Notes: a model not told the origin generated them from the letters alone. A stretch of 64,000 nt of DNA from Sphingomonas sp. Leaf343 (GCF_001423765.1 NZ_LMPG01000001.1:378073-442072); one strand, 5' to 3'; counted from the stretch's first letter, positions 1 to 9,100 are shown. Program-made: numbers and translations.

Positions 1-32
1 TCGGGTGAGTGGCGCCCGGTGAGGAGGATCGG

Positions 33-1109
33 GTGAGCAGGCGCTTCGTCCCGGACGGCGATGCCGCGCGCATCGTCCTGCGCTTTCTGGCTGCGGTCGG
101 CGTCGGGGCGGCGGGCGGCGCGACGTTCGTGGCGTTGCGCGCGCCCCTGCCGTGGGTACTGGGGTCGATGGCCGCCTGTGCCCTGGCCAGCATCGCGCGC
201 TGGCCGGTCGCGGCGGGAGCGGCGACGCGGCGGCCGATGGCGGCGGTGATCGGGGTGGTGCTGGGCTGTTCCTTCCATCCGGGACTGTGGGCCACGGCGC
301 GGGAATGGTGGTTGCCGCTCCTGCTGCTACCGGTGTTTCTGGGTATCGCCGCGCTGCTGTGCGTGGCGTGGTTCCGGCGGGTCGCGGGGTTCGATCCGGC
401 GACCGCCTATTTCGCGGGGATGCCCGGCGGCATCGCCGAAATGGTACTGATGGGCGGGGAGCGCGGTGCCGACGAGCGGACGGTCGGGCTGATACACGCC
501 GCACGCATCTTCCTCGTCGTGTTCACCTTGCCGTTCGTGATCCGTCACGTCCACGCGCCCGCCGCGACCCCGGCGAAGGCGGTGACGGCGGCATCGCACT
601 GGCCCGACCTGTCGCTGCTGCTGTGGGGCGGGGGCAGCATGGTCGCGGGCCTGCTGATCGGCCGCGCCCTGCGCCTGCCGGCGTGGCATCTGATGGGGCC
701 GCTGGCGGTCAGCGCGCTGTTGCATGCGACCGGCGTCACCGATTTCCGGGTGCCGGCGTGGCTGCTCGCCGCCGCGCAGGTCGGGCTGGGCGCGACGATC
801 GGGTGCCGGTTCGGCGGGCTGGGCCTGCTGGCGTTCGTCCGCATCATCGGCCTGGCCGCGGGTTCGACGCTGATCCTGCTCGCGCTGACATTCGCGTTCG
901 CAGTGTCGATCGGCTGCCTGACCGGCCTCGACCCGGCGCTGCTCGCGCTGGCCTATTCGCCGGGCGGGCTGGCGGAGATGAGCATGGTGGCGATCAGCCT
1001 CGCGCTCGAACCCGGCGTCGTCATCGTCCATCATCTGGCGCGCGTGGTCCTCGTCCTCGTCGCCGCACCGCTCGCCTTCCGTTCAACCCGTCAGGAGACC
1101 TCATCATGA
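33..1109 (+). CDS. AbrB-family membrane protein (putative transporter)
   Basis: This is an integral inner-membrane protein of about 358 residues with many hydrophobic segments. It shows the internal duplication typical of the Gram-negative AbrB (PF05145) family: a GMPGGIAEMVL segment in the first half and YSPGGLAEMSM in the second. The family is sometimes labelled ammonia monooxygenase, which is not supported; a transport role is only inferred. I chose the GTG at 33 because GAGGAGG at 21-27 lies 5 bases before it; an upstream in-frame GTG at 9 has no such site. Its stop overlaps the next ATG by ATGA, so it heads a three-gene operon. Confidence 0.8.
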   Translation: MSRRFVPDGDAARIVLRFLAAVGVGAAGGATFVALRAPLPWVLGSMAACALASIARWPVAAGAATRRPMAAVIGVVLGCSFHPGLWATAREWWLPLLLLPVFLGIAALLCVAWFRRVAGFDPATAYFAGMPGGIAEMVLMGGERGADERTVGLIHAARIFLVVFTLPFVIRHVHAPAATPAKAVTAASHWPDLSLLLWGGGSMVAGLLIGRALRLPAWHLMGPLAVSALLHATGVTDFRVPAWLLAAAQVGLGATIGCRFGGLGLLAFVRIIGLAAGSTLILLALTFAFAVSIGCLTGLDPALLALAYSPGGLAEMSMVAISLALEPGVVIVHHLARVVLVLVAAPLAFRSTRQETSS

Positions 1110-1771
1110 TCCGCAAGCCGATGCCGCTGGTCCTGCTGCCCGCGATGGGATGCGACGGGCAACTCTGGGCGCGACAGGTGGTCGATCTCGGCGACGTCGC
1201 GCATCCGGAACTGGGCGACCTGACCGTCGACGACACGCTGGCGGCGATGGCCGCGCGTGTGCTGGCCCATGCGCCGCCGCGGTTCGCGGTCGCAGGGGTC
1301 AGTCTGGGCGGTTACGTCGCGCTGGAGATGATCCGGCAGGCCCCGGAGCGGATCGAGCGGATCGCGCTGTTCGGCACGCGGGCGACGATGCAGATGCGGC
1401 CGCGCACGGTGCTGGAACAGGGGATGCTGGCGACGGCGCCGCATGCCGATCCGATGCTGACCTCGATCATCAGCGGGCCGGTTCAGGCGATGGCGGAGCG
1501 GGTGGGGGCGGAGGTGTTCGAACGGCAGCAGCGGGCGCTGCTGGCCCGGCCCGATATCGGCCCGGCGATCGACGCGGTGCGTGTGCCGACGCTGGTGGCG
1601 GTCGGCGACCGCGATCGCATCTGCCTGCCAAACGATGCGCGGGAGCTGGCCGACCGCATACCGGGTGCACGTTTCCACGTGCTGCACCAATGCGGTCATC
1701 TCGCGCCGATGGAACGGCCGGGGGAGGTGACGATGCTGTTGCGGGACTGGCTGGGGGAGGCTCGATCGTGA
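1106..1771 (+). CDS. alpha/beta hydrolase
   Basis: This is a soluble serine hydrolase of 221 residues. The nucleophile elbow GVSLGG places the catalytic Ser at residue 66. VAVGDRD carries the likely acid and CGHLAPME the catalytic His near the C-terminus. The substrate is unknown. The start at 1106 overlaps the previous stop as ATGA, with AGGAGA a few bases upstream; a much longer same-frame reading exists but only covers the other strand's shadow of the preceding gene. Its stop overlaps the next start as GTGA, so translation of the three genes is probably coupled. Confidence 0.8.
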   Translation: MIRKPMPLVLLPAMGCDGQLWARQVVDLGDVAHPELGDLTVDDTLAAMAARVLAHAPPRFAVAGVSLGGYVALEMIRQAPERIERIALFGTRATMQMRPRTVLEQGMLATAPHADPMLTSIISGPVQAMAERVGAEVFERQQRALLARPDIGPAIDAVRVPTLVAVGDRDRICLPNDARELADRIPGARFHVLHQCGHLAPMERPGEVTMLLRDWLGEARS

Positions 1772-2934
1772 TCGCCATCCTGTATCAGGCGCTGCCGCCG
1801 CCATCGATCGACGGGCTACGCAAGGATGCGAAGCCGGGCGGCTATTCGGATGGCGGCGCGGATATCGCCTTCGCCCTAAGGTTGGCCGGATGGGCGATCG
1901 TCACCCCCGTCGACGATCCCGACCCGGCGGTGGCGCTCGACTGGGTGTTCCCCGACACGGACGCCGGCATCGCGGCGGCACGAATGGCGGGCGCCGATAC
2001 GCTCTGGGCCAACACCGTGCTGTTCGAAGAGCATCCGCTCGCATCCGTGTTGGGCGAGGTCGCGGTGATCGGGCAGCATCCGGCGGCGATGCAGGCGTTC
2101 GACGACAAGTTCGCGACCAATCGCCTGCTGGCGGAGGCGGGATTGCCCGTCGCGCGGTCGTTCCTGCTGTCCGCCACCTCCCGCGAAGGCGGTCGCGACC
2201 GTGTATGGGCGCTCGGCGATCTCGACGACGCACTGGACGCGTCGGGCTTGCGCTTTCCGCTGATCGTCAAGCCGGTGCGCGGCCGTGGCAGTCAGGGCGT
2301 GACGCGCGTCGCCGATCGCGCCGCGTTGCAGGTCGCGGCGGGCGACCTGATCCGGCGTGCGACGTTCGGCGATATGCTGATGGTCGAGGAGTATCTGGAT
2401 GGCGAGGAACTGACCGTCACCGTGATGCCACCCGCCTCGCCGCGACCGGACGGCAGCCGGGGCGGGCTGCACCCGGCGTTGCGGCACTGGGCGTTGCGGC
2501 CGGTGCGGCGGTTCGCCCAGCGGGGCGGCGTCGCACCGTACAATGGCGACGTGCCCGTCACCGCCAACAGCGACGCGATCGAGGGCTCGCGCCTGACGGA
2601 GCCGGCGGTTGCGGCGATGACCGACGCGTGCGTCGCCGCCGCGGCGCTGGTCGACGCGCGCGCCGCGATCCGGATCGACTGCCGCGAGGATCGCGACGGC
2701 GTCTTCCGGCTGTTCGATCTCAACATGAAGCCCAACATGACCGGCCCCGGCCGCCCGGGCCGCGACGATCAGGATTGCCTGTCCGCCATCGCCGCCCGGG
2801 CGGAGGGCTGGCGCTATGTCGATCTTTTGCAGGCGATGGCGCGGGCGCGGTGGTCGGATGATCCCGTCAGGAGCGACCGGCTGTCGCGTGACACGGATCG
2901 ACACGGCGGACGATCGCCGTCAAGCGACATATAA
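1768..2934 (+). CDS. ATP-grasp domain protein
   Basis: A protein of about 388 residues with a C-terminal ATP-grasp fold: LIVKPVRGRGSQGVTRV is the ATP-binding Lys and glycine-rich loop, MVEEYLDGEELTV the adenine-binding strand, and LFDLNMKPNMTG the Mg-binding acidic/Asn segment. This resembles the D-Ala-D-Ala ligase and carboxylase-like branch, which joins an acid to an amine or thiol through an acyl phosphate. The actual substrates are not evident. It starts with GTG overlapping the hydrolase stop. Its last codons and stop lie inside the left arm of the perfect inverted repeat at 2919-2958, so the operator or promoter of metE has been built into its 3' end. Confidence 0.7.
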   Translation: MIAILYQALPPPSIDGLRKDAKPGGYSDGGADIAFALRLAGWAIVTPVDDPDPAVALDWVFPDTDAGIAAARMAGADTLWANTVLFEEHPLASVLGEVAVIGQHPAAMQAFDDKFATNRLLAEAGLPVARSFLLSATSREGGRDRVWALGDLDDALDASGLRFPLIVKPVRGRGSQGVTRVADRAALQVAAGDLIRRATFGDMLMVEEYLDGEELTVTVMPPASPRPDGSRGGLHPALRHWALRPVRRFAQRGGVAPYNGDVPVTANSDAIEGSRLTEPAVAAMTDACVAAAALVDARAAIRIDCREDRDGVFRLFDLNMKPNMTGPGRPGRDDQDCLSAIAARAEGWRYVDLLQAMARARWSDDPVRSDRLSRDTDRHGGRSPSSDI

Positions 2935-2958
2935 AGAAATCTTTATATGTCGCTTGAC
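2919..2958. promoter_or_regulatory. 18-bp perfect inverted repeat, candidate operator before metE
   Basis: The left arm (2919-2936) starts GTCAAGCGAC and continues ATATAAAG; its exact complement occupies 2941-2958 with a 4-base AAAT spacer. The right arm contains TTGAC, a plausible -35 element about 30 bases before the first riboswitch helix. No T-run follows, so a terminator is unlikely. I infer a repressor site for metE. The AT-rich core suggests an ArsR-type regulator of methionine or S-adenosyl metabolism, but that is only an inference. Confidence 0.6.
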
Positions 2959-2986
2959 CCGCTGCTTCGAAGCTGGGAGATGCGGC

Positions 2987-3197
2987 GGCGTCAAGGTTCT
3001 CCGGTCGCGGAAGCGCGCCGGAGCTAAGACGGGAAGCCGGTGCGGACCCCCTTTCAGGATCAGGGTCCCAGGCCGGCGCTGCCCCCGCAACTGTAAGCGG
3101 CGAGCGGCGGTCCATCATGTGTCACTGGCGGTGCGAACCGCCGGGAAGGCCGGACCGACGCGACGACCCGCGAGCCAGGAGACCTGCCTTCGACGCC
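2987..3197 (+). ncRNA. cobalamin (B12) riboswitch
   Basis: The B12 box AGCCAGGAGACCTGCC is at 3173-3188. The other conserved blocks are present in order: GGGAAGCCGGTGCGGA near 3031, CCCCCGCAACTGTAAGCGG near 3082, and GCCGGGAAGGCCGG near 3140. GGCGTC-AAGG (2987-2996) pairs with CCTT-C-GACGCC (3187-3197) to form the closing helix P1. It precedes metE, so adenosylcobalamin should switch off the B12-independent methionine synthase, as is known for this riboswitch class. I could not identify a clear terminator in the 110 bases before metE; control may act on translation. Confidence 0.95.
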
Positions 3198-3310
3198 ATA
3201 ACGTCCACCGGCGGGGATCCCTGGCTGGCCGCTTGCATGCGCGCGGCCGGGCCTTGTCCGGTGGCGTGGCGTGCCTGTGACCATCCGTCTTCCTCGCCCT
3301 TCATCGGGGT

Positions 3311-5623
3311 ATGAAGACCATGACCGTCACCGTCGCCACACTCGGCTTTCCACGTATCGGCCCACGCCGCGAACTGAAGTTCGCTCTCGAAAAATACTGG
3401 GCGGGCAAGACGTCCCGCGACGACCTGATGACCGCCGCGGCGGGCCTGCGCACCGCGGCCTGGGCGCGCCAGCACGCGCTGGGCGCGGACTGGCTGCCGT
3501 CCAACGACTTCTCGCTGTACGACCATGTTCTCGACACCAGCGTGATGCTGGGCGCGGTGCCCGCCCGCTATGGCGCGGCGGACGGGCAGGCGGACCTCGG
3601 CACCTATTTCGCGATGGCGCGCGGCACGACGGCGGCGGACGATGGCTGCGGTCATGCCCATGCCAGCCAGACCGCGTGCGAGATGACCAAGTGGTTCGAT
3701 ACCAACTACCACTACATGGTCCCCGAACTGGTCGCGGAGCAGAAGCTGGCGCTGAACGCACCCAAGATCGTCGACGAGTATCGCGAGGCCAGGGCGCAGG
3801 GGTTCGAGACGCGACCCGTCCTGCTCGGCCCGGTGACGTGGCTGACGCTGGCGAAGGGCCGCGACGTCGATCCGTTCGACTTTCTGGACGAGGTGCTGGG
3901 CCTGTACGGGGTCGTGCTGGGGCATCTGGCCGCGGCGGGCGCGGAATGGGTGCAGATCGACGAGCCGATCCTGGTGCTGGATCTGGACGATCGCCAGCGC
4001 AAGGCGCTGACCCGCGCCTATGCGAAGCTGTCGCGGATCGGCGTGAAGCTGATGCTGGCGACGTATTTCGGTGGTCTGGGCGATAATCTGGGGTTCGCGA
4101 CGGCGCTGCCGGTCGCGGGTCTGCACGTCGATCTGGTCCGCGCGCCGGAGCAGCTGGATGCGGTGCTGGCGCGGGCGCCGAAGTCGCTGCTGCTGTCGCT
4201 GGGCGTGATCGACGGGCGCAACGTCTGGCGGGCCGACCTCGCCGCGCTGCTCGACCGGCTGGAGCCGATCGCCGCGTCGCGCGACATCGTCCTCGCTCCG
4301 TCCTGTTCGCTGCTGCATGTTCCCGTCGACCTCGCGCTGGAGACGAAGCTGGACGCTGAGGTGGCACAGTGGCTGTCGTTCGCCGTGCAGAAGGTCGGCG
4401 AACTCGCGGTGCTGAAATCCGCGCTCAACCACGGCCGGGAAAGCGTGGCGGATGCGCTGGCCGCCTCCACGTTCGCGGCGACGGCCCGCGCGGTTTCGAC
4501 GCGCATCCACGATCCCGAGGTCGCCCGACGCATCGCCGCAGTGACGCCGGACATGGCGGAGCGCCGCTCCGGTCATGCGACGCGGATCGCCGTACAGGCC
4601 GCGATGCTGGACCTGCCCGATTATCCGACGACGACGATCGGGTCGTTTCCGCAAACGCCGGAGGTTCGCCATGCGCGCGCCGAGTATCTGCGCGGGACGA
4701 TGAATGTGGCGGAGTATAACCGCTTCCTGCGCGAGGAGACGGAGCGTGCGATCCGCTGGCAGGAGGAGGTCGGGCTCGACATGCTCGTCCATGGCGAGTT
4801 CGAGCGCAACGACATGGTCCAGTATCTCGGGGAGCAACTGTCCGGCTTCGCGTTCACCGTCAGCGGCTGGGTGCAGAGTTACGGTTCGCGCTGCGTCCGT
4901 CCGCCGATCCTGTACGGCGACGTGGCGCGACCGCGGGCGATGACGGTGGACTGGTGGCGGTACGCGCAGGGACTAACCGATCGGCCGGTCAAGGGGATGC
5001 TGACCGGGCCGGTGACGATCCTGAACTGGTCGTTCGTGCGCGACGACCAGTCGCGGGAGGCGAGCTGCCGCCAGATCGCGCTGGCGATCCGCGATGAAGT
5101 GATGGATCTGGAAGCTGCCGGCGCGCAGGCGATCCAGATCGACGAGGCGGCGCTGCGCGAGGGGCTGCCGCTGCGGCGGAGCGAATGGCAGCGGTATCTG
5201 GACTGGTCGGTCGCGTGTTTCCGCCTGTCCGCGGCGGGCGTGGGCGATGCGACGCAGATCCACACGCACATGTGCTATTCGGAGTTCAACGACATCCTGC
5301 CGTCGATCGGCGCGATGGATACGGACGTGATCTCGATCGAGACGGCGCGGTCGCAGATGGAGTTGCTGGAGGGGTTCGCGCGCTATCGCTATCCCAGTGC
5401 GATCGGACCGGGGGTGTACGACATCCACGCCCCGCGTGTCCCGTCCAGTGAGGAGATGGTCGCGCTGATGCGGCTGGCGCGCCAGCATCTGCGGCCGGAA
5501 CAACTCTGGGTGAATCCCGATTGCGGGCTGAAGACGCGCAAGTGGGACGAGGTGAAACCGGCGATCGAGGCGATGGTGGCGGCGGCGCGCGTGCTGCGCA
5601 CCGACGTGCCCGTTCCGGCCTGA
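3311..5623 (+). CDS. metE: cobalamin-independent methionine synthase MetE
   Basis: 5-methyltetrahydropteroyltriglutamate-homocysteine methyltransferase, the final methyl transfer to homocysteine without B12. Length 770 is close to the usual ~755. The N-terminal half starts LGFPRIGPRRELK; the C-terminal catalytic barrel starts near LPDYPTTTIGSFPQT. The zinc ligands are visible: HMC in IHTHMCYSEF, Glu in ISIETARS and Cys in VNPDCGLKT. The ATG at 3320 (MTVTVATLGF) is an equally good start. The gene stands alone behind a B12 riboswitch and a palindrome, implying the cell also uses a B12-dependent enzyme encoded elsewhere. Confidence 0.97.
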   Translation: MKTMTVTVATLGFPRIGPRRELKFALEKYWAGKTSRDDLMTAAAGLRTAAWARQHALGADWLPSNDFSLYDHVLDTSVMLGAVPARYGAADGQADLGTYFAMARGTTAADDGCGHAHASQTACEMTKWFDTNYHYMVPELVAEQKLALNAPKIVDEYREARAQGFETRPVLLGPVTWLTLAKGRDVDPFDFLDEVLGLYGVVLGHLAAAGAEWVQIDEPILVLDLDDRQRKALTRAYAKLSRIGVKLMLATYFGGLGDNLGFATALPVAGLHVDLVRAPEQLDAVLARAPKSLLLSLGVIDGRNVWRADLAALLDRLEPIAASRDIVLAPSCSLLHVPVDLALETKLDAEVAQWLSFAVQKVGELAVLKSALNHGRESVADALAASTFAATARAVSTRIHDPEVARRIAAVTPDMAERRSGHATRIAVQAAMLDLPDYPTTTIGSFPQTPEVRHARAEYLRGTMNVAEYNRFLREETERAIRWQEEVGLDMLVHGEFERNDMVQYLGEQLSGFAFTVSGWVQSYGSRCVRPPILYGDVARPRAMTVDWWRYAQGLTDRPVKGMLTGPVTILNWSFVRDDQSREASCRQIALAIRDEVMDLEAAGAQAIQIDEAALREGLPLRRSEWQRYLDWSVACFRLSAAGVGDATQIHTHMCYSEFNDILPSIGAMDTDVISIETARSQMELLEGFARYRYPSAIGPGVYDIHAPRVPSSEEMVALMRLARQHLRPEQLWVNPDCGLKTRKWDEVKPAIEAMVAAARVLRTDVPVPA

Positions 5624-5656
5624 TCTCAGGTCCGTACCCCGCCGGTGCCCGCCTCG

Positions 5657-6397
5657 TCAGGGTGCCGGCGGGGACAGCGTGCGGATCTTAATGTTCCGGA
5701 ACGCCACGGGCTCGCGATGGTCCTGCAAGCCGATGATGCCGCTGTCGAAGGTGCCGAACAGTGGCATCTTCGCGAACTTCGATGCCGCGACGCGTGCGCG
5801 CCACGCGGCATCGCCATAGGACACGTCGGCGGTCGGCGTGCCGTTCAGCCATTGCCGGATGCGGCCGGGTTCGACCCGTAGCCGCGCGTGGTTCCACTGT
5901 CCCGCCGGGCGAACCACCCCGGCGGGCGGCACGGTCATGTCGTACAGCGCGCCGGCACGATGCGACGGGATCTTGCCGTCCGGATGGCCGGCATCGTCCA
6001 GGATCTGCATCTCCAGTCCGGTTTCGTAGATCTGGTTCGTTTGCGGGACGTTGCGGGCGAGATAGAGGACGCCGCTGTTGCCGCCGCGCTCCACCATCCA
6101 GTCGAGCGTCAGTTCGAAGGCCGCGAAGCGATCGACGGTGACGAGATCGCCGCCGCTCATCTTGCCGGTGGTCGCGGTCAGCCTCAGAATGCCGTCACGC
6201 ACCGTCCAGCTTGGCGACGGGGCACCGCCGCGATAGGACTGCCACCCCGCGAGATCACGCCCGTCGAACAGCAGTCGCCAACCCTCCGCCCGTTCGCGGG
6301 GCGTCAGCACGTTGGGGGCGGGGTCCCGTTGCCGGGCCGGTGCCGATGCCGTCGCCAGCATCATCAGGGTTATCCTGAGCATCGCCGTCATCCGCAT
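5657..6397 (-). CDS. DUF1080 family exported protein
   Basis: An exported protein of about 246 residues with an N-terminal hydrophobic signal (MLRITLMMLATASAPA) and one DUF1080 (3-keto-disaccharide hydrolase-like) domain. Typical features include GWRLLFDGRDLAGW at the start, GGNSGVLYLAR, YETGLEMQILDD and PLFGTFDSGIIGLQDH towards the end. The family has a jelly-roll, concanavalin-like fold acting on sugars. I chose the start at 6397 because GGGAGAG lies just upstream; further upstream codons have no such site. It points away from metE, and its substrate is not predictable here. Confidence 0.8.
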   Translation of the reverse strand: MRMTAMLRITLMMLATASAPARQRDPAPNVLTPRERAEGWRLLFDGRDLAGWQSYRGGAPSPSWTVRDGILRLTATTGKMSGGDLVTVDRFAAFELTLDWMVERGGNSGVLYLARNVPQTNQIYETGLEMQILDDAGHPDGKIPSHRAGALYDMTVPPAGVVRPAGQWNHARLRVEPGRIRQWLNGTPTADVSYGDAAWRARVAASKFAKMPLFGTFDSGIIGLQDHREPVAFRNIKIRTLSPPAP

Positions 6398-6617
6398 CCC
6401 GACTCTCCCATCATCGATCGACCGCCCGTCGTTAGCGCAGGAATATCGCCGGCTTCCAGCGGGATCATCCGTCGACGCGACCGCCCGGCACGATCCTGTC
6501 GCCATTGACGGTCCATAGCAAACCGGGCTCCGGCGTCACCTCCATTGCTCGGGCCGCGACGGTAGCACCGGGATCGTCATCTGGCAGGATTGCGGCCTCG
6601 ATCGATCGTCGCGGCGA

Positions 6618-6647
6618 ACGCCGCCGGCCCGAAGGGACCGGCGGCGT
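6618..6647. terminator. GC-rich hairpin after the PEP-CTERM gene
   Basis: ACGCCGCCGG (6618-6627) pairs exactly with CCGGCGGCGT (6638-6647) around a 10-base loop, 8 bases after the stop of the minus-strand PEP-CTERM gene. There is no T-run, so this is a terminator-like hairpin rather than a canonical intrinsic terminator. Confidence 0.45.
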
Positions 6648-6654
6648 CGTCAGG

Positions 6655-7245
6655 TCACGCGAACGAGACGGTCGTCTTCACCGCACGACGACGGCGCAGT
6701 GCACCGCCGGCCAAGCCGACGCCCGCGATCATCATCGCCCAGGACGCCGGCTCCGGAACGGCACCACCGACACCGTCATAGGTGAAGGTCAGCGTGCCGC
6801 TGTTCCAGATCGAGTCCGGCCGCTCGCCGTCGGTGAAGCCCTCGAAGAATTCGAGTCGCAGGAGCCCGTCCGCGCCGACATTGAACGCGAGGTCGAAATC
6901 GACGAGGCTCACGCTGTCCGAGAACGTGCCGGTGCCGGGCGCAGCCACCTCGAAACCGGGGCGCAGGAACACGCCGCCGAGCTGGTCGGTATCGCCGAAA
7001 TACACGGTCGCTTCCGAAAGATAGCTTTCGCCCAATGCGGTGATGTTGACGTTGTAGGACACATCGGTGACGCGCGCGTTCGCGCCGATGAAGTAGGACA
7101 GGATCGTGTTTCCGGTCGCCCCGAGGGCGCCGAAGCCCTGAGCGCCGGCCACGTTGACGACGACCACTTCGGCCTGAGCCTGGGTCGCGGGCAGTGCCGC
7201 TGCGAGGGCGGCGGCCGCTGCGGCGTATCGAACCATGTTTCTCAT
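6655..7245 (-). CDS. PEP-CTERM sorting domain protein
   Basis: A secreted or surface-sorted protein of 196 residues. It has an alanine-rich signal peptide ending AQA-E, a beta-rich middle with no domain I recognise, and a C-terminal PEP-CTERM signal: the motif VPEPASWAMM, a hydrophobic helix (IAGVGLAGGAL) and a basic RRRR end. In sphingomonads the PEPxxWA form is processed by an exosortase, which is not encoded in this window. Cysteine is absent from the mature region. It is transcribed away from the cupin gene, and its function is unknown. Confidence 0.85.
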   Translation of the reverse strand: MRNMVRYAAAAAALAAALPATQAQAEVVVVNVAGAQGFGALGATGNTILSYFIGANARVTDVSYNVNITALGESYLSEATVYFGDTDQLGGVFLRPGFEVAAPGTGTFSDSVSLVDFDLAFNVGADGLLRLEFFEGFTDGERPDSIWNSGTLTFTYDGVGGAVPEPASWAMMIAGVGLAGGALRRRRAVKTTVSFA

Positions 7246-7575
7246 GTGCTTCTCCCTGTACGTTCATCGGCGATTGTCGGATCGCCCGTCAGCCGCCACC
7301 TCACGAAGCCGGCTGGCGATGCCTCGACTCGTTGCATCGAAGCATGACAGGAAGCTGAACGATTAGTTAATGTTGTGCAAGTATCTGATTCCATTCAATG
7401 GTTTGTGGCCGCGTCGGCTATAATCGCGACAGCGTTATCCGGCGGAAGCGGTGATGTTCCAGCGCCATCTGTATCGGGAAACGGGCGCGGCCTGATCGCG
7501 CCACGTCGACCGGGCGGCCGGAACACCCGATGCGGTCCATGCGTCCGTGGGGCGGATAGTCGCAGGAGATGGACG
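7246..7575. other. 330-base divergent intergenic region
   Basis: This stretch separates the minus-strand PEP-CTERM gene from the plus-strand cupin gene and must hold both promoters. Its middle, about 7345-7400, is clearly more AT-rich than the surroundings and contains CCATTCAATGG, a short palindrome. An open frame runs from 7375 into the cupin gene, but its composition does not look coding. I see no RNA gene. Confidence 0.5.
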
Positions 7576-7992
7576 ATGACGATTTTCAACAAGGACATGA
7601 TCGACCTCGCGACCAGGAACGACCTTTGGCAAAAGGAGGTCTATCGCGACAAGAAGGTCCAGATCGTCCTGATGAGCATTCCCGTGGATGAGGAGATCGG
7701 CATGGAAACGCATCCCGCGGACCAGACTACGTTCATCGTCGCGGGCGAAGCGCAGGTCGTGATCGACGGCCATTCGACCAGGGCCGGGCCCAATCATCTG
7801 GTCGTCGTGCCCAAGGGCGCGGAGCACAATATCGTCAACAAAGGCGCGGGCGTGTTGAAGCTGTTCTCCGTCTATGCGCCGCCAGCCGAGCCGGAGGGTG
7901 CCGCCTTCAGGACCAAGGCGGAAGCGGAGGAAGCGGAAAAGGGACTGCTGGCCAAGGCGGCCGACGCGGTGAAGGATGCGATCAACCGCTGA
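7576..7992 (+). CDS. cupin domain protein
   Basis: A small cupin of 138 residues. The beta-barrel motifs are recognisable: EIGMETHPADQTTFIVAGEAQVVIDG fits the first cupin motif (in which one metal-binding His is present) and HLVVVPKGAEHNIVNKG the second. This arrangement suggests a metal-binding sugar- or stress-related cupin, but the substrate is unknown. The C-terminal tail (TKAEAEEAEKGLLAKAADA) is a charged helix. The start at 7576 follows CAGGAGATGG. The frame is open about 200 bases upstream, but the downstream ATG has the ribosome-binding site and the conserved sequence. Confidence 0.8.
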   Translation: MTIFNKDMIDLATRNDLWQKEVYRDKKVQIVLMSIPVDEEIGMETHPADQTTFIVAGEAQVVIDGHSTRAGPNHLVVVPKGAEHNIVNKGAGVLKLFSVYAPPAEPEGAAFRTKAEAEEAEKGLLAKAADAVKDAINR

Positions 7993-8018
7993 TGCGTGGC
8001 GCTACCGATTGAATGACC

Positions 8019-8051
8019 CGGCCCCGGCAGAGCGTCGCTCCGCCGGGGCCG
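8019..8051. terminator. bidirectional hairpin between convergent genes
   Basis: CGGCCCCGGC (8019-8028) pairs exactly with GCCGGGGCCG (8042-8051). The cupin gene ends upstream and the zinc-protease gene converges from the other side, so the hairpin could end both transcripts. No strong T-run is present on either side. Confidence 0.55.
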
Positions 8052-8076
8052 ATCGGACAGGTTGCGCGCACCGATA

Positions 8077-8979
8077 TTAGAGGGTGCTGCGGAAGGTGTC
8101 GCACTGGGCCGGATCGCCGGTCTGCAACCCGCGACGCAGCCATTCCATCCGTTGTGCCGACGTGCCGTGCGTGAAATTGTCGGGCGAGACGCGGCCCTTG
8201 GTCAGCGTGTCATCGCCGATCGCCGACGCGGCGGTCATCCCCTCCTCGATATCGCCGGGATCGAGCCGGTCGCGGTTCTGAGCGGCCCAGACGCCGGCGT
8301 AGCAATCGGCCTGCAGCTCCAGCCGGACCGACGCGGCATTTCCCTCGGCTTCGCCGGCGGACCGCTGGACGCGCTGCACCTGTTCGGACGTGCCGAGCAG
8401 GTTCTGGATATGATGGCCGAACTCGTGTGCGATCACATAATATTGCGCGAAATCGCCCTTCGCGCCGAAGCGGTTCGCCAATTCGTCGAAGAAGCTCGTG
8501 TCCAGATAGATGGTATCGTCGGTGGGGCAATAGAACGGCCCCATCGCCGACTGGGCCGCGCCGCAGCCGGACCGGCCGTTGCGGCTGAAGAACTGGAGGC
8601 CGGGCGCCTTGAACTGCTGACCGGACTTGGCGAAGATCGCCTCCCACGTATTCTCCGCAGAGCTGAATGCGTTGCAGGCGGCCCGTTTGGCAGGGTCGGA
8701 CGAGCAGATCTGCGTCGCGCTGCCTTCGCCCGATTGCGGTGCGCTGCGTGTGACCTGCGTGCCCGATCCGCCGCCGCCGATCATCGACCCGATGTTGCCG
8801 AGACCGCCGAACACCGCGAGCAGGATGAGCACGACGACGATGCCGCCGCACCCGAAGCGACTGCCGATCAGCGGCAGCAGTCCGAACAGCAATCCACCGC
8901 CACCACCGCCGCCGAAGCCGCCACTCCGGTCGCCCTGATCCCCGACGTTGATATCCGGATCGAAATCGTCGAGCCGCAT
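8077..8979 (-). CDS. YpfJ-family neutral zinc metallopeptidase
   Basis: A membrane-anchored putative zinc protease of 300 residues (PF04228 family). A glycine-rich N-terminus precedes one transmembrane segment (GGIVVVLILLAVFGGLG). The catalytic region has HEFGHHIQNLLG, the HExxH zinc site, preceded by YLDTSFFDEL and followed by ELQADCYAGVWA, which supplies the third ligand as in the family. The active domain should lie outside the cytoplasmic membrane. Substrates are unknown. It converges on the cupin gene. Confidence 0.88.
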   Translation of the reverse strand: MRLDDFDPDINVGDQGDRSGGFGGGGGGGLLFGLLPLIGSRFGCGGIVVVLILLAVFGGLGNIGSMIGGGGSGTQVTRSAPQSGEGSATQICSSDPAKRAACNAFSSAENTWEAIFAKSGQQFKAPGLQFFSRNGRSGCGAAQSAMGPFYCPTDDTIYLDTSFFDELANRFGAKGDFAQYYVIAHEFGHHIQNLLGTSEQVQRVQRSAGEAEGNAASVRLELQADCYAGVWAAQNRDRLDPGDIEEGMTAASAIGDDTLTKGRVSPDNFTHGTSAQRMEWLRRGLQTGDPAQCDTFRSTL

Positions 8980-9100
8980 GGCGTTGCCCCTTTACCGTCA
9001 CTCCGCCGTTGAATGCGCGACGGACCCAAGAGGTTCAAGAGCCGTTGATCGGGCGGGATCGCCCGGCCACACTGGCGGCGGACAGGTGGGGGAGTGGGTG

